From contig NZ_QOIN01000046.1 of assembly GCF_003323715.1 (NCBI RefSeq), forward strand, positions 124,001 through 188,000: DNA of 64,000 bases, written 5' to 3'. Both the position numbers and the translations under genes were made by a program. Source of the DNA: Streptomyces diacarni. Its GTDB lineage: Bacteria; Actinomycetota; Actinomycetes; Streptomycetales; Streptomycetaceae. Shown one piece after another: positions 15,868 to 23,476 of the stretch; positions within the stretch are counted from its first letter, which is position 1, and each line of letters begins with the position of its first letter. The notes under the pieces are model-generated. The model was not told the origin of the DNA. It was given only the letters and a program-made list of their open reading frames with translations, and did no database searches.

Positions 15868-17652
15868 TCACCGGCGTGCGTACTCGCGGAAGCCGCGCCC
15901 CGTCTTCCTGCCCAGACACCCCGCGGAGACCAGGTGTTCCAGCAGCGGCGCGGGCGCCAGGCCCGGATCGCGGAACTCCTCGTGCAGCACCCGCTCGATG
16001 GCGAGCGAGACATCCAGGCCGACGACGTCCAACAGCTCGAAGGGGCCCATCGGATAGCCGCCGCCCAGCTTCATCGCGGCGTCGATGTCGTCCAGCGAGG
16101 CGTAGTGCTCCTCCACCATCTTCACCGCGTTGTTCAGGTAGGGGAACAGCAGCGCGTTGACGATGAAGCCCGCGCGGTCGCCGCAGTCGACCGGATGCTT
16201 GCGGACCTGCGCGCAGACCGCGCGGACCGTGGCCTGCGCCTCCTCGCCGGTCAGCACGGTGGTGACGACCTCCACCAGCTTCATCGCGGGCGCCGGGTTG
16301 AAGAAGTGCATCCCGATCACGTCGGCGGGCCGCGAGGTCGCGCGGGCGCAGGCCACCACGGGCAGTGAGGAGGTGGTCGTCGCCAGCACCGCCCCCCGCT
16401 TGCAGACCTGATCGAGCCGCCGGAACAGGGCGCGCTTGACGTCCAGGTCCTCGGCCACCGCCTCGACCACCAGGTCGGCCCCGGCCAGCGCGTCGAGCGA
16501 CCCCGCCGGGGTGATCAGCGCCATGGCGGTGTCCCGCTCCCCGCTCGTCATCCGCCCCTTGTTCACCGCGCGGTCCAGCGAGGCGCCGACCCGCTCCTTG
16601 GCGGTCTTCGCCTTGGCCTCGCCGCGGGCCGCGAGCACCGTCGGGAAGCCCGCCTTGGCGAACACCTCGGCGATTCCGCCCGCCATCGTCCCCGACCCCA
16701 CGACGCCGACCGCGGCCACCGGGCGGCCCGCGGCGCCGGACGCCGCCGGATCGGGCGTGCGCGCGTCGGGCACCACCTCGGCGCTGCCCGGAGCGGCGTA
16801 GGTGTAGAAGCCGCGGCCGGCCTTCCGGCCGGTCAGCCCCGCGTCGGCCAGCTGGCGCAGGACGGGGGCCGGCGCGTGCAGCCGGTCGTGCGACTGGGCG
16901 TGCAGGGCCTCCAGTACGGTGCGTGCCGTGTCCACCCCGATCAGATCGAGGAGGGCGAGCGGGCCCATCGGCAGACCGCACCCCAGCCGCATGGCGGAGT
17001 CGATGTCCTCGCGGCTGGCGTAGCGCGACTCGTACATCGCGGCCGCCTGGTTCAGGTAGCCGAACAGCAGCCCGTCCGCGACGAAGCCGGGCCGGTCACC
17101 GACCGCGATCGGATCCTTGCCCAGTTCCTCGGCGAGTGCGGTGACGGCCGCCACGGCGCGCGGCGAGGTCAGCACCGAGGAGACGACCTCCACCAGCCGC
17201 ATCGCGGGCGCCGGGTTGAAGAAGTGCAGCCCCAGCACGCGTTCGGGCCGGTCGGAGTCCGCGGCCAGCCGCGTCACGGACAGCGCGTTGGTCCCGGTGG
17301 CCAGGATCGTCTCGGGGCGCACGAGCGTGTCCAGCGCGGTGAAGACCTGGCACTTGGTGTCGTAGTCCTCCGGCACCACTTCGATGACCAGATCGGCGTC
17401 GGCCGCCGCCTCGATCCCGGTGAAGGTGCGGAAGCGCGCCAGCACGTCCCGCCGTTCGCTCTGTGTCATCCGCTCGCGCTCGACCGCGCGCGCGGTCGTG
17501 GACTCCAGCGCGGCAACGGCCTGCCGCGCGGCTGCTTCGTTCGTGTCAATGCCGATGACCTCTCGCCCGGAGCGGGTGAGAATGTCGGCGATGCCGGTAC
17601 CCATCGTGCCGAGGCCGACGACGGCGATGGTGTGCAGAGGAGGACGGTCCAT
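15868..17652 (-). CDS. tandem 3-hydroxyacyl-CoA (3-hydroxybutyryl-CoA) dehydrogenase
   Basis: A 594-residue protein made of two consecutive 3-hydroxyacyl-CoA dehydrogenase modules. Each has its own NAD-binding fold (GLGTMGTG at 13-20 and GSGTMAGG near 320), its own HFFNPAPAM catalytic-histidine segment and its own C-terminal helical domain ending in GRKxGRGF. It should interconvert acetoacetyl-CoA and 3-hydroxybutyryl-CoA, the step that supplies crotonyl-CoA to Ccr. The start ATG 17652 has GGAG upstream. The 93-nt gap to tetR downstream carries no feature I can name. Confidence 0.9.
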   Translation of the reverse strand: MDRPPLHTIAVVGLGTMGTGIADILTRSGREVIGIDTNEAAARQAVAALESTTARAVERERMTQSERRDVLARFRTFTGIEAAADADLVIEVVPEDYDTKCQVFTALDTLVRPETILATGTNALSVTRLAADSDRPERVLGLHFFNPAPAMRLVEVVSSVLTSPRAVAAVTALAEELGKDPIAVGDRPGFVADGLLFGYLNQAAAMYESRYASREDIDSAMRLGCGLPMGPLALLDLIGVDTARTVLEALHAQSHDRLHAPAPVLRQLADAGLTGRKAGRGFYTYAAPGSAEVVPDARTPDPAASGAAGRPVAAVGVVGSGTMAGGIAEVFAKAGFPTVLAARGEAKAKTAKERVGASLDRAVNKGRMTSGERDTAMALITPAGSLDALAGADLVVEAVAEDLDVKRALFRRLDQVCKRGAVLATTTSSLPVVACARATSRPADVIGMHFFNPAPAMKLVEVVTTVLTGEEAQATVRAVCAQVRKHPVDCGDRAGFIVNALLFPYLNNAVKMVEEHYASLDDIDAAMKLGGGYPMGPFELLDVVGLDVSLAIERVLHEEFRDPGLAPAPLLEHLVSAGCLGRKTGRGFREYARR

Positions 17653-18006
17653 CAGGGGACTCCAGAGGGTGTGACACAGGCCCACGAGGGGGCGCGGCTG
17701 ATGAGGGTGAGGGTTTCGTGCACTACCGGGCGCGCGGGCGTACACACACGCGAGGCAGGGGAGTTACCGGTCACGCCCCGCCGCGCGGCCCTGTCCCGGG
17801 GCCGGAGCGCGGGGCGGCCCGTGCGGGCCGCACGCCTGGGGCGCGGGAGGGCCCGCCGCCGAACCGACGTCACTCTCGGCGGCTGCGTCACCAAGCCGCC
17901 TGAGCGAGGGTACCGCTCTGATGAGCACCGTAACTCGTGGGTAATCAGAACACCAGGGGTAGGAACACTTCCACGCTGTGGAACGCGGCACGTGAGGGGG
18001 ACCGAA
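17653..18006. other. divergent intergenic region
   Basis: About 350 bp separate the dehydrogenase and HEAT-repeat genes, which are transcribed away from each other, so both promoters should lie here. I could not identify a convincing -35/-10 pair for either. The one structured element is a 15-bp palindrome at 17969-17983. Confidence 0.6.
17969..17983. promoter_or_regulatory. palindrome TTCCAC-GCT-GTGGAA
   Basis: Perfect 6-bp arms with a 3-bp centre lie 24 bp before the GTG of the HEAT-repeat gene. It could be an operator. No regulator is known for this site. Confidence 0.35.
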
Positions 18007-18591
18007 GTGGGCGACGCTTTTCGAGCGCTGATCGACCGGGTGCGGACCGAGGCCGAGCCCGTCGAGTACGCGCGCCTGGTCACGCTGGCCAGGCAGCGCG
18101 GCACCGACGCGCGCGATCAGCTCGCCGCCGTGCTCGTGGAGACCGAACGGCCGCTGTGGGCCCGCGAGATAGCGGCCTTCGCGCTGGGCAACGCGGGCGA
18201 CAAACGGGCCTTCGAAACCCTCGTGTTCCTGCTGAACTACCGCGACCCGGTCTGCTGCGCGAGCGCCGCCCACGCCCTGGAGCGGTTACGCGACCCGCGC
18301 ACCGCCAAGGCCGCCGCGGCCCTGGCCACCAACGAACTGCGCACCGCCTACGCGCTCTACCCGGTCCGCCTCCTGACCGCCCTGCGGGCCCCCGAGTCCG
18401 TGCCCACCCTCATCAACGTCCTCCAGCGGCTGCTGATCGGCCCCCTGCACTACTGGCCGATCGCGGAGGCGTGCGTGGTGGGTCTCGGCGCGCTGGGGGA
18501 CAAGCGGGCCGTACCCGTGCTCGACGCCGCCGCCGAGCACCACCGCCTCTCCCCGTCGGCGAAAGCCGCACTGGCCCGGATCCCGAGCTGA
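18007..18591 (+). CDS. HEAT-repeat protein
   Basis: A 194-residue all-helical protein with HEAT/PBS-lyase-like repeats: WAREIAAFALGNAGDKRAFE, then DPVCCASAAHALERLRDP and a later VVGLGALGDKRAVPVLD unit. Such proteins are binding scaffolds and no catalytic residues are visible. GTG 18007 is preceded by GAGGGGGACC. Leu94 is encoded by TTA at 18286-18288, the only in-frame TTA I found in the window, so translation should depend on the bldA leucyl-tRNA and be favoured late in growth. The partner is unknown. Confidence 0.8.
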   Translation: MGDAFRALIDRVRTEAEPVEYARLVTLARQRGTDARDQLAAVLVETERPLWAREIAAFALGNAGDKRAFETLVFLLNYRDPVCCASAAHALERLRDPRTAKAAAALATNELRTAYALYPVRLLTALRAPESVPTLINVLQRLLIGPLHYWPIAEACVVGLGALGDKRAVPVLDAAAEHHRLSPSAKAALARIPS

Positions 18592-18649
18592 CGCCAACGC
18601 CACGCGAAACCCGACAGAAGATGTCCGGTTGGCGCGCCACAGTGGCCGC

Positions 18650-19288
18650 ATGACGACGAGCGGCCGCACGACGGCGAACGAGAACGCACCCCGCACCGCG
18701 CACGGGGTCAGCTGGGCGGAGTTCCACAGGGGCGAACCCCGCTTCGCCGACGCCGTGGAACAGCGCTTTGGCAGGCACACCCACCACGTCCTGGCCACCC
18801 TGCGCCGGGACGGCTCACCACGGCTGACGGGGCTGGAGGTCGACTTCCGGGCGGGAGAGATGTGGCTGGGCATGATGCCGAACTCCCGCAAGGCGCTGGA
18901 CCTGCGGCGTGACAACAGGTGCGCGGTGTACGCCAACCCGGGCGAGGGAGCGGACATGGACGGCGGGGACGTGCGGGTCTCCGGGCGCGCGGTGGAGGTG
19001 ACCGAGCCGGCCGAGCTCGCGCGCTGGGCGGCGGGCATCCCGGAGGGCGACGTGCCGGAGAAGTTCCACCTCTTCAGGGTGGAGGTCGAGGAAGCGGTGC
19101 GCGTCACCGTCGAGGACCCGGACATCGTCTTCCGTACCTGGCAGCCGGGCTGGCCACTGCGGACCATCCGGCGAGGCAACGACGACGCACCGCCGCGCGA
19201 GGACGCGCTGCCGAGTGAGGAGGCACCGTTGCGGGCGGACGCGCCGCCGCGTGGCGACGCGTTGCCGCGTGAGGACGGGGCCGACTGA
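18650..19288 (+). CDS. PPOX-family (FMN/F420-type split-barrel) protein with repeat tail
   Basis: A 212-residue protein whose first 170 residues form a pyridoxamine-5'-phosphate-oxidase-like split barrel (HHVLATLRRDGSPRLTGLEV and WLGMMPNSRKALDLRRDNRC). Members bind FMN, F420 or haem; cofactor and substrate are undetermined. From about residue 177 it ends in five degenerate hexapeptides of the type D-A-P-P-R-E/D-A-L-P-R-E, highly charged and probably disordered. ATG 18650 is preferred; an in-frame TTG lies at 18629. No ribosome-binding site is evident. Confidence 0.78.
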   Translation: MTTSGRTTANENAPRTAHGVSWAEFHRGEPRFADAVEQRFGRHTHHVLATLRRDGSPRLTGLEVDFRAGEMWLGMMPNSRKALDLRRDNRCAVYANPGEGADMDGGDVRVSGRAVEVTEPAELARWAAGIPEGDVPEKFHLFRVEVEEAVRVTVEDPDIVFRTWQPGWPLRTIRRGNDDAPPREDALPSEEAPLRADAPPRGDALPREDGAD

Positions 19289-19322
19289 GGCGCGAGGGAG
19301 GTGGGGGCGGGCGGGCCCGGTG

Positions 19323-20831
19323 TCACTGCGGCGTCGTGGGCCCCGCCTGGGCCCGCGCGCCCGTCCGGCCGATCGTGTGGACGAAGAGCTCCTTGCGACC
19401 GGGTGCCGCGGTGCGCCGCTCGGGCAGCGGCAACTCGTAGCGGACCTCACGCGCGTGGTCGGACAGCTGCCGGTTCGCGTTGTAGACCCGGCCGAACTTC
19501 CACAGCATGCGGGCGAAGTTCGTCTGGCCGTGCGCCAGGTTGCGGCCGAGGATGCGCATCGCGCCGATCGCCGTGCTCAGCCCGAGGTGCTTGCGGTTGA
19601 TGACGGCCTGGGTGCGCACGAGCTCGCGGTAGAACTGTTCGAGCGGCAGCCGGGTGGGCACCACGGCGTGCTGGATGTCGAAGAGCCGGTAGTCCCGCGT
19701 GGTCAGTTGGCGGCTCTCGGTGTGCCAGACCTCGGTGCCCGGGTAGGGCGTCATGACCGTCAGATGGACGATCTCCGGGACCGACAGGGCGAACTCGCGC
19801 ACCAGCCGGAACTGCTCCTCGTCCCAGGCGGGGTCGACGATCAGGTTGATGGCCACGCTGATGCCGAGCCGCCGCGCCGTCTCCAGCGCGCGGAAGTTCT
19901 CGTCCGGACTGATGCGCTTGCGGAACTGGTCGAGGCCGTCGGCGTCCAGCGCCTCCATGCCGAGGAACATGTAGCGCAGGCCCAGCTTCGTCCAGCGCTC
20001 GAACACCTCTTCGTTGCGGAGCAGGACGTCGGCGCGGGTCTCCAGGTAGTACTGCTTGCGGATGTTGCGCCGCTCCAGCTCGGCGGCGATACCGTGCCCG
20101 TGGTCGGACTTGATGAAGGCCACGTCGTCGACGATGAAGACGTTGGGCTCGCGGATGGACGCCATCTCCTCGGCCGCCGCCTCGGGCGCGGCCCTGCGGT
20201 AGCTGCGGCCGTAGAAGGTCCACGCCGAGCAGAAGGAGCAGTCCCAGGGGCAGCCGCGGGTGAACTCGATCGAGGCGCACGGGTCGAGCTCGCCGATGAA
20301 ATAGCGGTTGCGCCGGCGCATCAGGTCGCGGGCCGGGCGGGGCGCGTCGATGCTCTCCAGCATCTTGGGCGCGGGGCCCCTGCCCTCGGCCGTCACGACG
20401 CCTGGCACGGTGTGCGCGGCCTTGTCGGGTACGGCCGCCAGCAGCGGGACCACCACCGTCTCGCCCTCTCCGCGCGCGATCGCGTCGACGGCGCCCTCGG
20501 CCTGTTCGAGCACATGGTCGCCGATGAAGGAGACGCTGTGGCCGCCGAAGAAGACGAAGCACCCCGGCACCGCCGCCTTGGCGCTCTGCGCGATCTCGAG
20601 GGCCTCGGGGATGTTCGCCAGGTAGTTGAGGGAGATCCCCAGGGCCTCGGGCTGGAAGGAGCGCAGCTCGCGTTCGAGCAGCTTGGGGGAGAGCACCTGG
20701 AGATCCACGACACGCACCTGGTGTCCCGCGTCCCTGGCGGCGGCTGCGACGCGTTCGAGCCCGAGCGGCTCCAGACGGAGGAAGATCTCCGAGTACATCA
20801 ACGCGCTTGGGTGTACCAGCAGCAGGCGCAT
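19323..20831 (-). CDS. hpnR: B12-binding radical SAM protein, probable hopanoid C-3 methylase
   Basis: A 502-residue class B radical SAM enzyme. The N-terminal cobalamin-binding fold (1-150) begins LLLVHPSALMYSEIFLRLEP, a start characteristic of HpnR, which methylates hopanoids at C-3. The [4Fe-4S] motif is Cys194-x3-Cys198-x2-Cys201, and a long C-terminal region follows. No squalene-hopene cyclase or other hopanoid gene is in the window, so the pathway must be encoded elsewhere. ATG 20831 follows a GGAG about 10 nt upstream. The HpnR call rests on recognition of the N-terminal text. A related B12-radical SAM methylase with another lipid substrate is possible. Confidence 0.72.
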   Translation of the reverse strand: MRLLLVHPSALMYSEIFLRLEPLGLERVAAAARDAGHQVRVVDLQVLSPKLLERELRSFQPEALGISLNYLANIPEALEIAQSAKAAVPGCFVFFGGHSVSFIGDHVLEQAEGAVDAIARGEGETVVVPLLAAVPDKAAHTVPGVVTAEGRGPAPKMLESIDAPRPARDLMRRRNRYFIGELDPCASIEFTRGCPWDCSFCSAWTFYGRSYRRAAPEAAAEEMASIREPNVFIVDDVAFIKSDHGHGIAAELERRNIRKQYYLETRADVLLRNEEVFERWTKLGLRYMFLGMEALDADGLDQFRKRISPDENFRALETARRLGISVAINLIVDPAWDEEQFRLVREFALSVPEIVHLTVMTPYPGTEVWHTESRQLTTRDYRLFDIQHAVVPTRLPLEQFYRELVRTQAVINRKHLGLSTAIGAMRILGRNLAHGQTNFARMLWKFGRVYNANRQLSDHAREVRYELPLPERRTAAPGRKELFVHTIGRTGARAQAGPTTPQ

Positions 20832-20996
20832 ACGGGCGCTCCAGATCTCCAGGGCAAGGCAGTCGGCGTGCGGTCGCAGTCGTGACCAGGGACATTGCCC
20901 CTTTGATGTACGTTATCCATCTGCACGACTTCAGTCCTGGAACACGCCGACATGCCCCTTACATCCGCTGGGGCCCGGGTATGCCGTGCGGACGCG

Positions 20997-21410
20997 TCAC
21001 GGCCGGGTGGCCCCGGAAGGCAGGACGGCGAACGCTTCGATCTCGATCAGCAGTTCGGGGCGGACGAGCCCGGCGACCTGTACCGCGCTGCACGCGGGCA
21101 GCCGCTGCGGGTCCAGATAACGGTCGCGTACGGCCCGCAGCGCGGGCATCACCGCGAGATCGGTCACGAAGAAGGTGAACTTCGCGACCTGGGCGAACGT
21201 GGCGCCGGCCTCGTCAAGACAGCGCTGCAGGTTGGCGAACACCTGCTCGGCCTGCGCCGTGGGGTCTCCCTCTCCGACGACCTTGCCGTCCGCGTCGAGG
21301 GACACCTGGCCGGATATCGCGACGATCCTGCCCTCTCCCTGGGCGACGTGGCTGTATCCGTTGCCCGGGGCGAGGCCCGCGGGGGTGGCGATGTGGTTGA
21401 GCGTCGACAT
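20997..21410 (-). CDS. RidA-family protein lacking the usual catalytic arginine
   Basis: A 137-residue RidA/YjgF/TdcF-fold protein, normally a trimer. In RidA proper the sequence PARS-x-VEV supplies the arginine that hydrolyses 2-aminoacrylate imines. Here the aligned text is LPACSAVQV, with Cys107 in place of that arginine, so the protein probably belongs to a Rid subgroup without this deaminase activity. It lies 12 nt downstream of the Rv2578c-type radical SAM gene on the same strand and is probably co-transcribed with it. Confidence 0.85.
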   Translation of the reverse strand: MSTLNHIATPAGLAPGNGYSHVAQGEGRIVAISGQVSLDADGKVVGEGDPTAQAEQVFANLQRCLDEAGATFAQVAKFTFFVTDLAVMPALRAVRDRYLDPQRLPACSAVQVAGLVRPELLIEIEAFAVLPSGATRP

Positions 21411-21422
21411 GCGCGCATGCTC

Positions 21423-22511
21423 TCAGAGCAGCGTGAGCTGCGTGCAGCGGTTTTCCGCGGGGAGGACGTCCGCACCCGCGTCCGCCTCCGTCCTGCCGTT
21501 CCCGTCCTCGTCAGGCCCCGAGGGCTCCGGGCCGATCCGCCGTGCCGCTCCCGGGGCCGAGGGTCCGACTCCGTACTCGGCGGCCAGCTCGTGCACCTGC
21601 CGCGTGATCCGCCGCTGGTACCACTTGGGCGCGTAGGAGCCGCCCGAGTACAGGGCCTCGTAATGCCGCACCAGGTGCGGGTGGTGTCGGCGCAGCCACT
21701 GGAAGTACCACTCGCGGGCGCCGGGGCGCAGGTGGAGGGCCAGCGGCGTGACGGAGGTGGCTCCGGCGGCGGCGATGGCGCGGACTGTCGTGCGCAGCTG
21801 GGCCGGTGAGTCGCCCAGGAACGGGATGACCGGAGCCATCAGCACCCCGCACGGGATGCCGTGCTCGGCCAGGCGGCGGATGACCTCCAGCCGCCGCTGC
21901 GGGGCGGGGGTGCCGGGCTCGACCGTGCGCCACAGTTCCTCGTCCGTGAAGCCCACCGACACCGAGACCCCGACGTCGGTGACGGCCGCCGCCGAGCGCA
22001 GCAGGTCCAGGTCGCGCAGGATGAGGGTGCCCTTGGTGAGGAGCGAGAACGGGTTGGCGTAGTCGCGCAGTGCGGTCAGGATGCCCGGCATCAGCCGGTA
22101 CCGTCCCTCCGCCCGCTGGTAGCAGTCCACGTTCGTGCCCATGGCGATGTGCTGACCGCGCCAGCGCGGGCTGCTCAACTCCTTGCGCAGCAGCTCGGGG
22201 GCGTTGACCTTGACGACGATCTGGGTGTCGAACCCCGCGCCGGTGTCCAGATCCAGGTAACTGTGCGTCCGGCGCGCGAAGCAGTAGACGCAGGCGTGCG
22301 AACAGCCGCGGTAGGGGTTCACCGTCCATTCGAACGGCATGCGTGAGGCGCCGGGGACCTTGTTCACCAGGGAGCGGGCCCGTACCTCGTGGAAGGTGAT
22401 GCCGCGGAACTCGGGGGAATCGAACGTCCGGGTGACGGCCGAGGTGCCGAAGAGGGCGGGTGCGGCGGCCTGGCCGTGTTCGTCGGTGTCCCTCAGTTCG
22501 TCCCAGCGCAT
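21423..22511 (-). CDS. Rv2578c-family radical SAM protein
   Basis: A 362-residue radical SAM protein close in type to Mycobacterium Rv2578c and to spore photoproduct lyase-related proteins. The cluster motif is Cys70-x3-Cys74-x2-Cys77 within NPYRGCSHACVYCFAR. The TNVDCYQRAEGRYRLMPGIL and SLLTKGTLILRD segments are typical of the group. Its reaction is not established. ATG 22511 has a strong AGGAGG. The frame continues upstream to 23402 only as non-coding read-through. It is probably the first gene of a pair with the RidA-like gene. Confidence 0.85.
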   Translation of the reverse strand: MRWDELRDTDEHGQAAAPALFGTSAVTRTFDSPEFRGITFHEVRARSLVNKVPGASRMPFEWTVNPYRGCSHACVYCFARRTHSYLDLDTGAGFDTQIVVKVNAPELLRKELSSPRWRGQHIAMGTNVDCYQRAEGRYRLMPGILTALRDYANPFSLLTKGTLILRDLDLLRSAAAVTDVGVSVSVGFTDEELWRTVEPGTPAPQRRLEVIRRLAEHGIPCGVLMAPVIPFLGDSPAQLRTTVRAIAAAGATSVTPLALHLRPGAREWYFQWLRRHHPHLVRHYEALYSGGSYAPKWYQRRITRQVHELAAEYGVGPSAPGAARRIGPEPSGPDEDGNGRTEADAGADVLPAENRCTQLTLL

Positions 22512-22712
22512 GTGCGGCCTCCTCAGTGCTGGTGTCGCGTCCCTCTGGCGGCACTGTCGCTCTCTCGTTCCTGACGTCCCCCACGGAATAGAACACCTGT
22601 TCCCACTGGCCGTGTCAAGGTGGATTTGGGGACCGGGGGTGCGGGTGGTTGGCTGGGCGCGATGTCCGTAGAGCCCCGCGCCGCATGCGGGGCGACCAGC
22701 ACAGGAGGAGCC

Positions 22713-23156
22713 ATGGCGCAGGTCGAGGCGACCACGCAGCGGGAGATCGCCGCCGAGCCCGAGAAAGTGTTCGATGCGCTCGCCGACTACAACGGAACCC
22801 GGTCCGAGGTGCTGCCCGAACAGTTCAGCGAGTACGAGGTGCGCGAGGGCGGCGACGGCGAGGGCACCGTCGTGCACTGGAAGCTCCAGGCCACGAGCAA
22901 GCGCGTCCGCGACTGCCTGCTGGAGGTCGGCGAGCCCGCTGACGGCGAACTGGTCGAGAAGGACCGCAACTCCTCGATGGTCACCACCTGGCGGGTCACC
23001 CCCGGTGCGCGGACGAACAGCGCCCGGGTCACGGTCACCAGCGTCTGGAACGGCGCCGGCGGCATCGGCGGCTTCTTCGAGAAGACCTTCGCGCCCAAGG
23101 GCCTGGCCCGCATCTACGACGACCTGCTGGCGCGGCTCGCCTCCAAGGTCGAGTGA
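22713..23156 (+). CDS. SRPBCC-family protein
   Basis: A 147-residue START/Bet v1-like protein (polyketide cyclase/dehydrase-type fold). EIAAEPEKVFDALADY near the N-terminus is the typical first helix, and FFEKTFAPKGLARIYDDLLARLA is the C-terminal helix lining the cavity. Such proteins bind hydrophobic ligands. No partner suggests which one here. ATG 22713 follows CAGGAGGAG. It diverges from the radical SAM gene. Confidence 0.82.
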   Translation: MAQVEATTQREIAAEPEKVFDALADYNGTRSEVLPEQFSEYEVREGGDGEGTVVHWKLQATSKRVRDCLLEVGEPADGELVEKDRNSSMVTTWRVTPGARTNSARVTVTSVWNGAGGIGGFFEKTFAPKGLARIYDDLLARLASKVE

Positions 23157-23476
23157 CCGCTCGCCAAGGGCGGCCGCCGCCTCGCCGGTGGGCCCGTGCG
23201 GGGCGCTTCCCCGTGAGGTGGCCTGTACGGGGGCGCTCACCGGAGAGGTCGCCCCGCGCTCGGCGCTCACTGGATCGGGTGGTTTCCCCGTGCGGGACCT
23301 CGACCGCCGACGGTGGTGCCCGGTCGGGTAAAACCCCTGTTCGGCGGGTCGAAAGACGCCTGGGGCAACCGAGTTGAGTCCCATCTGTCCCATGCCGCGC
23401 ACCAGAACCGCGGTTGAACGCTCTTGTCGTGCAATGCGAGAAATACTCCCCCGAAAGCAGCGGCAAGGGGAGTGCG

